Positions 36,357 to 45,470 of a stretch of 64,000 nt of DNA are shown in pieces (positions within the stretch are counted from its first letter, which is position 1; every line of letters starts with the position of its first letter). The position numbers and the translations under genes were made by a program. The stretch comes from Albugo candida. Taxonomy: Eukaryota; Oomycota; Peronosporomycetes; Albuginales. The notes beneath the pieces are model-generated. The model had not been told where the DNA came from, did not search any database, and saw nothing but the letters and a program-made list of their open reading frames with translations. The stretch is from positions 1-64,000 of the forward strand of contig JBDOQK010000078.1 of assembly GCA_040437565.1 (NCBI GenBank), read 5' to 3'.

Positions 36357-39300
36357 ATGGAAGCACAAGTCTTGAAATCTCTACACAAAGTGCGCAAAAT
36401 CTGTCCACGAAGCCATCGGGAGGTTCGCGATTGTCTCGATGCCGCTATCGCGGGTTTCGAAAAACGAAAGAAAGAAGCAAACCCGTCATCATCAAACGGG
36501 TTGGAAGTGCCATTTGAGCCGTTTTTGCTTGCCGTCTTAACCCGTCATGGTAAATTAGTCGCTGTTGCGCTCGACGCGATAGAGAAATTCTTGGCGTTTG
36601 GATACCTTAAAACAAATGCAATCGTACCTGACAGCATTCGCAAACGTGTGACTCAGAAAACCAGCAGTTCTAGCATCACATCTAAAACCCGCTCCTTCCA
36701 AACGTCGAATGGGTCAAACGGGTTTTCACCTGGTGGACACACTTCGACCTCTTCCGAACCGTTAGGCACCGAATACAACTCACTTTATGATCCAAATAGC
36801 GGCCACACACCAATCAATCAAGAAAATTGGAAACTGATGGATTACATTATTCAAATCATCTGTAACTGCAACGATCACGCTGACGAAGCGGTTCAGCTCC
36901 AAGTTCTCCGTGTTTTATTAACCGCGGTCACGACCATAACATGTGAGGTGCACGAACAATCACTGTTGAAAGTGATACGTGCATGTTATCATATCCACTT
37001 AATATCGAAAAATGGAACCAATCAAACAATCGCAAAAGCCACCCTCCAACAAATCATATCCATCATTTTTCAAAGAATGGAAAATTTCGATCAACGTGTC
37101 CAACAAGAAACAAAATTACAATTCCAGTCAACTCCTGCACAATTCATTGAAAACTGCTTTCCAGTGTCTCCCGAAACGCGTCCATCGTCTCCTCTGCCAC
37201 CAGAAATCCCCTCTCAATGGATTGGGAACTCCATGTACCCTTCCGTGGCCGCGCTATTCCATTTTGAGTTTCCATCGACGCCATCGTTTGTCGTTCGTCC
37301 ATCTCAATCGTCATTCTCTTCCGTTCTCCACAAAGACGCTTTCCTTCTCTTCCGCTCCTTATGTCGTATTTCCATGCGATCGATCGCTGAAGATGCGTCA
37401 TTTTCGACCAATGTGCCTTCGAATCCTTCGACACCGACGCCATTAACCGCTTCCAATGTCACACACAATTGTAACGACGATCCATTCGCTTTCCAAAGCA
37501 AAATCTTATCGCTAGAACTCGTGTTATTTATCATCAATCACGCAGGTCCTTCCTTCCGTCAAGGTGATCGATTCATCCATGCAATCCGTCAATATTTATG
37601 TCAATCGCTCTTACAAAATTGCACTTCCAACAACACGAATATCGTCGGATTATCGCTTCAATTGTTTTTGATACTCATTCAGCACTTCAAACGCTTTCTT
37701 CGCGCGGAAATTGAGATTTTCATCACATCCGTTTTTCTTCGATTACTCCAAAGTGAGAATTCGAGTTTCGACCACAAAATGCTCGTTCTTCAAGTCCTTC
37801 ACACCGTATGTGAAGATGCAGCATTTCTGGGGGAGATATTTCTCAATTACGACTGCGATTGGGTCAGTTCCGATCTCTTCCGATCGATTGTCGATGTCCT
37901 CGCTCGTGTCGCGAAAGGAAAAAGTCAGCGGGAATTTCAATCATCGTATGGTCATTTATCGTCAAGCGCGCGACAGAAAATGATACAAAATGATTCAGCA
38001 ATCACAATCAAAGGATTAGAATGTCTCACTGCAATCGCTGGATCCCTCAAGAAAGCAGCACATTGTATCGATACCCAAGTCAATTGTCCAATTGTCAATA
38101 TCGAAAAAGAGACCATTTTCGAGCCTGAAGACGTACTTCCATCCGTCTCGGCAATCAACGCCATCGAAGCGTTTGATCGTAAGAAAAAACGACAAGAGGA
38201 AATCGCGACGGGTATTCTTAAATTCAATGTCAAACCTGCAGCTGGAATCCAATTTCTCGTCGAACGCGGCCATCTCGAAAGCGATCCGAAATCTGTGGCA
38301 CTATTTCTTTTGAATTATAATTCGAAATTGGACAAAACTGAAATTGGCGAATTTCTTGGACGCGAGCCCGCGTATCAGAACGGATATTGTATCAAGATCC
38401 TCCACGAATTTGTCGATCTTTTGGATTTTTCCAATTTAGAAATTGATCTCGCAATTCGTCATTTTCTATCGAAATTTCGGCTTCCTGGTGAGTCACAGAA
38501 AATCGATCGAATTATGGAAAAATTTGCCGAACGATATTTTCAACATTGTGGTGCAAATGTGTTTCCAAGCGCCGATACCGCATTCATATTATCATTTTCA
38601 ATCATAATGCTCCAAACTGATTTGCATAATCCGAGTGTCGTGGAAGAGAAGAAGATGGATAAAGCGAGTTTCATACGCAATAATCGTGGAATCAATAATG
38701 GACAGGATCTTCCTGAGGAATATTTGGGTGGTATTTACGATCGAATAAAAGCTCTGCCGATTTCATTGAAAGAAGACGATGAATTTCGTGCGAAAAATGA
38801 TCTCAATAGTGTATCAAAACGCCCAATTTCCGGTGGGAATTCCTTCTTTGGAGCATCCAGTGCATTGAATGATCGAATGAGAAGAGATGCGTATTCACGC
38901 GAGCGAGAAACCATGGTCAGACAATCGGAATTACTGTTTAAACGTCGAAATCCTGCAATTCATTCGCCACACGAAAGTAATGGCAAAGCGAATTTATCGA
39001 AAATGTATCAGGAACTCGATCAATTAGCGGGTCCGTGTCATGTGCGTCCCATGTTTGAGACGCTTTGGGCGCCGCTATTAGCGTGTTGTTCCGTTGTATT
39101 CGAATCGACTGATGCGTCTGTGGCGATCGACTTGTGTTTAAATGCATTCAAAGATGCAATTCATTTGTCTTCTCGTCTTGAAATGGCAGCGGAACGTGAC
39201 GCATTTGTGACTGTATTATCGAAATTCACAGCACTCCATACGATCGGATCTCGAGCTATTCGTCTGAAGAATATCGACGCGATCAAAGCGTTGATTTCCA

Positions 39301-42300
39301 TCAGTGTGAAAGAAGGCAACTTCCTCATGGACGCGTGGCGTGATATTCTTCAATGTATTTCGCAATTAGCGAAAATCCAGCTTCATGGAATTGGAGCGGA
39401 AGCCGAGTTTTTCGGATCGCCTGTGAGTAAGAAATCAATTACATCGCCACATCCAATCGCAGTTGCAACCGCCACAGACGATCGGATCGCAGTGGAGAAT
39501 GAAAATGCAGCACGAATTCTTGAGGAAATTGACTCACTTGCAACTGATCGCGTGTTTAGCAGCTCGATGCATCTCAATGACACTGCGGTCCGGGAATTCA
39601 TCCAACAATTGTGTGTGGTATCTCTCAGCGAATGCTCGGGAATCAGTAATAATCGTGTCGCCATTCCGCCTCGAAATACGGATTCCAATGNNNNNNNNNN
39701 NNNNNNNNNNNNNNNNNNNNNNNNNNNNNNNNNNNNNNNNNNNNNNNNNNNNNNNNNNNNNNNNNNNNNNNNNNNNNNNNNNNNNNNNNNAAATTGACTC
39801 ACTTGCAACTGATCGCGTGTTTAGCAGCTCGATGCATCTCAATGACACTGCGGTCCAGGAATTCATCCAACAATTGTGTGTGGTATCTCTCAGCGAATGC
39901 TCGGGAATCAGTAATAATCGTGTCGCCATTCCGCCTCGAAATACGGATTCCAATGTAAATTCCCAATTTTCAAGCTTTCCTCGCGTGTATTGTCTCCAGA
40001 AATTGGTCGAAGTTGCTGATATGAATATGCATACGCGATCGCGTGTCGTGTGGGCCAGCATGTGGAAGGTGCTTTCCAGGCATTTCACGACCATTGGGTG
40101 TCATGAGAATTTGTCCGTTGCAATGTATGCGATCGATTCTCTCAAACAGCTCAGTATGAAGTTTTTAGAGCGCGAAGAGCTCAAAGACTTTAATTTTCAA
40201 CGACTTTTTCTCACTCCATTTGAAGTCGTTATGGCAAATGCATCGAATTTGGAGATACGTGAACTCGTCCTTCGTTGCGTGGAGAATATGATTCTCGCTC
40301 GAGTTGGGAATATAAAATCGGGTTGGAAGACCATTTGGGCTGTTCTTCGGGTTGCTGCAGAGACGTACGATCCATTCGGAGGCGAAAAAGAACGTGATAT
40401 CATTCGATTAGGCTTTCGAATTGCCAAGCAAAGTCTCACGGATCATTTGTGTCGGATGATGGATGTGTTCGTTGACGCGGTCGAATGTGTCCTGGCTTTT
40501 GCTGTGTGCCAAGATGAAGGCCAGGAGCTTCTGGAGAAAAGTGTTGAGTGTGTGGAGCTTTTGGAATGCGTTTGTTTCGAGGAATTGGCTTTAGGGAATG
40601 TGAATGTGACGGAAAAAGAGAGTCACGGGAAACGAATTGCATTTCGGAAAAAAACGTTTGGAAAGGAACTCAAAGGTGAAAAGCGATACGAAAAGAAAGA
40701 GAGTTTGGGATTGTTGGAGACGGAAATTGACGCAGCGAGCAGAAGGCTTTTGAGGTCGAGTGTCGGGCGAGCGGCCGGGATTGATGCAGCGACCAGTGGA
40801 TCGGAGGGGTTGGATGCGTCGGTGGGTATCGATGCAGCGACCTGTAGATTGGAAGGGCTGGAGGCATCGGCCGGAATGGATGCGGCGACCAGCAAAGTGG
40901 AAGATACAGCGACCTGTCGATTGGAGGCGCCGGTCGGGATCGATGCAGGGACCAAAGGATGGGACGGGTTTAGTGATACGGTTCGTGGGACAGAGATGGA
41001 ATTGAAGACGTGCGGTTCATTGCGGTTTAAACCGGAGGAGCAGTATGGAGCAGATGAAAGCGGAGTGTATACGGATTCTGCTGCGCATTTGAGGCTGTGG
41101 TGGCCGGTGCTCACAGCATTGGCGACGTTGGCAGCTGATCGACGATTGGATGTTCGGTGGATGGCGTTGCATGCACTATTTGATGCGTTGAAGAAGCACG
41201 GTCTGCAGTTCTCGCGTAGGTTATGGTCGATGATTTTTCGAGGCGTTTTGATTCCGCTTCTGCACGATATACAGCTTGCTGAACTTGACGATCATGAGGA
41301 GCCTAGATTGAAGGTGCAGGCGACATTGGAACGATGCTGGAACGCATCGCAGACAACCGCACAAACTCGAGCAGATCACTGTTTATCGCCGACAAATGCG
41401 GAGACGCAATGGAGAGACAACACACTCGTTAGTGCGACATCGACAATGTGCCTTGANNNNNNNNNNNNNNNNNNNNNNNNNNNNNNNNNNNNNNNNNNNN
41501 NNNNNNNNNNNNNNNNNNNNNNNNNNNNNNNNNNNNNNNNNNNNNNNNNNNNNNNNGGTTCGTGGGACAGAGATGGAATTGAAGACGTGCGGTTCATTGC
41601 GGTTTAAACCGGAGGAGCAGTATGGAGCAGATGAAAGCGGAGTGTATACGGATTCTGCTGCGCATTTGAGGCTGTGGTGGCCGGTGCTCACAGCATTGGC
41701 GACGTTGGCAGCTGATCGACGATTGGATGTTCGGTGGATGGCGTTGCATGCACTATTTGATGCGTTGAAGAAGCACGGTCTGCAGTTCTCGCGTAGGTTA
41801 TGGTCGATGATTTTTCGAGGCGTTTTGATTCCGCTTCTGCACGATATACAGCTTGCTGAACTTGACGATCATGAGGAGCCTAGATTGAAGGTGCAGGCGA
41901 CATTGGAACGATGCTGGAACGCATCGCAGACAACCGCACAAACTCGAGCAGATCACTGTTTATCGCCGACAAATGCGGAGACGCAATGGAGAGACAACAC
42001 ACTCGTTAGTGCGACATCGACAATGTGCCTTGAACGTTTGTTGGATCTGTTTGGGACCTTTTATGATCGTATAGGATTCCTTCCCGAAGTTATTTTTGTA
42101 CTTGGAAATTGTATGGAGGAAAATGAAGAATTAGCGGTGGCTGCTGCGACCGCATTGGAGCAAATGTTGGTGGTACACGGTCCCAATTTCCCCGAAAACG
42201 TGTGGGGGCTCATTGCCGATGAGTTGTGTGCGGTTATGATGCGAATAACACCAGCGTGGACCGCTGCACCGGCTACAAAAGCGGTCATTTCTATGTACCC

Positions 42301-43697
42301 AAATGTGATTTCGCAGTTGGAATTACAATTTTCCAGCAATGATAATATGCTCGAAGATCGCCATCAGGTCTCAAGTAAAACGCATCTAATCGTGTTATTG
42401 GCACTGCAAAAGATATTTGGGCGCGTAGTAAGTGCGTTTGTAAAAGGGAAAGTGAGGCTGGTCGACGCACACGCAAGCAATTTGTTACGGTGTTTGAAAC
42501 AGAGTTATGTGAGCTGTGAATTTTTAAATCGAAATATTGAAATGCGAAGGCAACTGTCTGCCAAAGGATGGAAGTATGGTGTGGATGGGAGGGATGACGT
42601 GGTTCCAAATGTTTTCTTACAAGAAGTTGAAGGGAAATTAGCGTATGGAAAAGTTCTGTTTGACCGAATACTCAAGAACAAAAAACGAGATGAGGCCAGA
42701 AACGAGTTGAGTGTACTATTGAGGGAAAGCATGCAGGAATATTTGGTGTGGAGTGGTGTGTGGCCCGCGGAAGAAATGGAAGAGCGTATGGGAGGAAAAA
42801 AAGCGATGCAAGTGGATGCAAGCGTTTGTGTGATGCGTTACCAGCGTTTCTGGGTCTGCATGCTTTNNNNNNNNNNNNNNNNNNNNNNNNNNNNNNNNNN
42901 NNNNNNNNNNNNNNNNNNNNNNNNNNNNNNNNNNNNNNNNNNNNNNNNNNNNNNNNNNNNNNNNNNTCAAGTAAAACGCATCTAATCGTGTTATTGGCAC
43001 TGCAAAAGATATTTGGGCGCGTAGTAAGTGCGTTTGTAAAAGGGAAAGTGAGGCTGGTCGACGCACACGCAAGCAATTTGTTACGGTGTTTGAAACAGAG
43101 TTATGTGAGCTGTGAATTTTTAAATCGAAATATTGAAATGCGAAGGCAACTGTCTGCCAAAGGATGGAAGTATGGTGTGGATGGGAGGGATGACGTGGTT
43201 CCAAATGTTTTCTTACAAGAAGTTGAAGGGAAATTAGCGTATGGAAAAGTTCTGTTTGACCGAATACTCAAGAACAAAAAACGAGATGAGGCCAGAAACG
43301 AGTTGAGTGTACTATTGAGGGAAAGCATGCAGGAATATTTGGTGTGGAGTGGTGTGTGGCCCGCGGAAGAAATGGAAGAGCGTATGGGAGGAAAAAAAGC
43401 GATGCAAGTGGATGCAAGCGTTTGTGTGATGCGTTACCAGCGTTTCTGGGTCTGCATGCTTTCAAGATTGGCTCAATTACAAAAGCATGAGGTGAGCGCT
43501 GTGTGTGGAACTGTGTATTCTTATAATGTACGAAATATGGTGTATGTGTTTTGTAGCTGGAAGTCTATTTGTTCTGGTTGTATCCTCTATTAAATGATCT
43601 TATCAAAGTGGACGATGTAGAGGTTCGGAAAGCTTTAGTTGCTATCTACCAGCAAGGCATCGTGCAATTTTTACCAATCGAATATAACCAAAAGTAA
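36357..43697 (+). CDS. BIG/Sec7-type guanine nucleotide exchange factor for ARF GTPases
   Basis: The large GEF activates ARF by GDP/GTP exchange at trans-Golgi or endosomal membranes. The start is the ATG at 36357; an in-frame GTG precedes it. After collapsing three assembly duplications (265, 577 and 596 bp) exon 1 is exactly 1899 codons. An intron (43492-43556, GT...AG, 65 bp) then leads to a 46-codon last exon ending 43697, about 1945 residues in all, normal for this family. Domains: DCB-like N-terminus (residues 1-250), HUS domain with the LNYDCD box near residue 495, and Sec7 domain at about 617-810 with FRLPGESQKIDR holding the catalytic-finger glutamate near residue 712. HDS-type helical repeats follow to the end. 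A serine-rich linker lies at about 100-140. A 16-residue repeat tract (40774-40980) interrupts the C-terminal half. The next gene starts 82 bp downstream. Confidence 0.9.
39526..39955. repeat. Assembly gap 39691-39790 flanked by a 165-bp copy
   Basis: Positions 39526-39690 match 39791-39955 apart from one G/A difference (CCGGG versus CCAGG), which changes Arg to Gln in the Sec7 protein. The frame shift seen across the gap is wholly explained by the 265-bp artefact. Confidence 0.85.
40774..40980 (+). repeat. 48-bp minisatellite coding a 16-residue repeat inside the Sec7 gene
   Basis: About four units of 16 codons follow one another, with a core of [AV]GxDAAT, a variable stretch, and EGL[DE]AS (for example VGIDAATCRLEGLEAS). 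Later units are shortened or rearranged but stay in frame. The tract is Ala/Gly/Asp-rich, unlike the helical repeats on either side, and is likely a flexible, length-variable insertion. Confidence 0.8.
40980..42033. repeat. Assembly gap 41457-41556 flanked by a 477-bp copy
   Basis: Positions 40980-41456 match 41557-42033. The second copy begins exactly where the minisatellite ends, suggesting that the repeat stopped contig extension on one side. Confidence 0.85.
42371..43462. repeat. Assembly gap 42867-42966 flanked by a 496-bp copy
   Basis: Positions 42371-42866 match 42967-43462. Collapsing it restores a continuous Sec7-gene frame. Confidence 0.85.
43492..43556 (+). other. 65-bp intron near the 3' end of the Sec7 gene
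   Basis: GTGAGC at the donor and TTTTGTAG at the acceptor bound the intron. Without splicing, the frame runs into unrelated residues and stops at 43593. With splicing it continues as LEVYLFWLYPLLNDLIK and ends at the TAA at 43697, which fits the C-terminus of large ARF exchange factors. Confidence 0.75.
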
Positions 43698-43779
43698 AGG
43701 TATATAAACAAAAAAGGTTTTTACGATACGGTCCATACACAGATCTATTCAGTACGTCATTTGCAGCCACCAGTCGACA

Positions 43780-44694
43780 ATGGGGAAGCATTACATTTCG
43801 CACTCGGCGCTTCTTTTGATCCAGGCGCTTTTCAGCGCGAACGCCACGCCCTCCATTGATCTTGACAAAATGAATTTTGGCTCGGCGTGTGAGGTGAAAC
43901 ACTGTACCTCTAAAGAAACACCCGTTCCAATAAAGTACGTTTTCATGATTGCAACTTTGCATTCTACTGTTATTTTTTGTATACAGAGACTACGTGTTTA
44001 CTTCTAATGGTTGTGGGATGGCCGGTGCACCTATGAAAGGTTACGAATTTCTATCGGATTGTTGTGATCTGCATGATGCGGTATGTATACGTATATCTTT
44101 ATGCATTGGCTCATGTCACGTGACCCAATCAAAATGTAGTGTTACAGCGTTTGTGGTATAACCAAAGCGTACTGTGATTCAAGCTTGAAAAAATGTATGA
44201 CCGAAAACTGTGACGGGGTTACGGACAAGAAAAAGAAAAAAAAGTGTGATCGCGCGTTGAGTATCTATAACCTCGGAGCCAAGCTTGTCGGCTGCCCTGC
44301 GTTTACTGCAGCGCAGAAAGAAGCGTGCTACTGTGTGCCAAAAGCGAACGACGCGGCCGCTTATAAAGAGCGATTACTGCATTTTCTCCAGAAACACGCC
44401 GACTCGGAAGAGAAAAAGACCGAAGAAGCAGTGGACAAGCTGTTGAAGAAACACAAAGGGAAGGAAGCAAAGCTTTTTTACCGATTGGTCAAAAAGTATA
44501 CCGGCTCTATCCTTCTCGATAATGGCAAAAAGAATTTCATGTCAAAATTGATGCAAGACATGCCGAACTTAATGAAAGCAAACGACGATTCCGAGACCGA
44601 TGAAGATTCCGATGAAGATGAAGTAGACCAAGTGGAAGAGAATGCCGAAACCGATGAAGATGGGGCAGACCAAGTGGAGCACGCAGAGCTGTAA
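43780..44694 (+). CDS. Secreted phospholipase A2, group XII-like, with acidic tail
   Basis: The predicted enzyme hydrolyses the sn-2 ester of phospholipids outside the cell. The gene has three exons: 43780-43934, 43987-44080 and 44140-44694 (introns of 52 and 59 bp, GT...AG), giving 267 residues. The N-terminus MGKHYISHSALLLIQALFS is a signal peptide. A calcium-loop-like segment NGCGMAGAP lies at about 59-67. The active-site helix CCDLHDACYSVCG lies at 77-89 with catalytic His81 and Asp82. Further cysteines (AYCDSSLKKCM) match the group XII spacing rather than the classic YGCYCGxGG loop. A lysine-rich helical middle (for example DKKKKKKCDR) follows, and the last 45 residues are strongly acidic (DSETDEDSDEDE), which is not part of the standard fold. 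Acceptor choice at 44139 is supported because it restores HDAC-Y. It could act on host membranes. Confidence 0.85.
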
Positions 44695-44706
44695 TTTCGT
44701 AGTAGC

Positions 44707-45176
44707 TTACTCATGCGCATGATCGCTAATGTACTCGGGTTTCAGCATGTTGATCCCGTACTCCTTTAAACTGAATAAAATGAAATGGAGAGGTTTAGTA
44801 CGGTATACGGTTGCATGACGGTATACGTTCCACCTGACGACGAGATCTTCTATTGTTAATACAGCGACAGACGATTCAAGATTGGATGATTTCTGCGCTG
44901 TATCATTCTCGGTACGGAGTCGCTGATATTGCATAGTGTCCTGCATGACGTCGAGTAAGAATTTATGCGCTGCTAAAGCGATCAAGCGTATACTATGTAT
45001 ACGAAGTGAGGTAATCACACGACCAGAGAGCGTGTACGTACGTACATTCGCGGGTCATCTGAAGTAAACCCAACCTGGTGCAGGTAATGCTCCACGAGTT
45101 TCTCTGGTACAATAGGCGTATAATTGTTCAGAACTTCTAATAAATCTGCGAGTTGCTTCAAACTTTGCATTTGCAT
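44707..45176 (-). CDS. TAF10: TAF10, histone-fold subunit of TFIID (and SAGA)
   Basis: The three exons, read on the minus strand, are 45176-45046, 44992-44834 and 44770-44707, with introns of 53 and 63 bp. The 117-residue product starts MQMQSLKQLADLLEVL, continues LVEHYLHQVGFTSDDPR, and after the first splice reads IIRLIALAAHKFLLDV. After the second splice comes LTIEDLVVSLKEYGIN and KPEYISD. These blocks match the TAF10 histone-fold order and the family hallmark D-P-R-I-x-R-L-[IV]-[SA]-L-A-[AT]-Q-K-F. TAF10 partners TAF3/TAF8 or SPT7 in the nucleus for RNA polymerase II transcription. The protein has almost no N-terminal extension compared with animal and yeast forms. Its stop lies 12 bp from the stop of the convergent phospholipase gene, so 3' ends must overlap. 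Confidence 0.88.
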
Positions 45177-45470
45177 GGTGGGAGAGTATCAGATATCGAT
45201 GCTGCGATTGGCTGCAATTGGAGGAGAAATGTGCCGAATAGAGAGTGCTAAATAAGAATAAGTCCAGCATTCCAACAGTAATGTACCGAACTTAAAGAGA
45301 GTCGTCACCAACGTATGTCTACTCAACAATGAAGAAAAGACGCGCTGTAACCAAAAATCAAATGCTTACATTGCGTATGGTATATCGTCTCAAATAAAGA
45401 ACGTGCTCTTTACGGTGTTTGTCGAAAAGTAGGATTAAGTAACATTTAGCGTTCTGCTCAGTAAGAAAAA

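Noticed and set aside
40623-41114. Long minus-strand open frame with Pro/Ala/Ser repeats
   Set aside because: It is the antisense of the coding minisatellite in the Sec7 gene, and its repeats are a by-product of the sense repeat.
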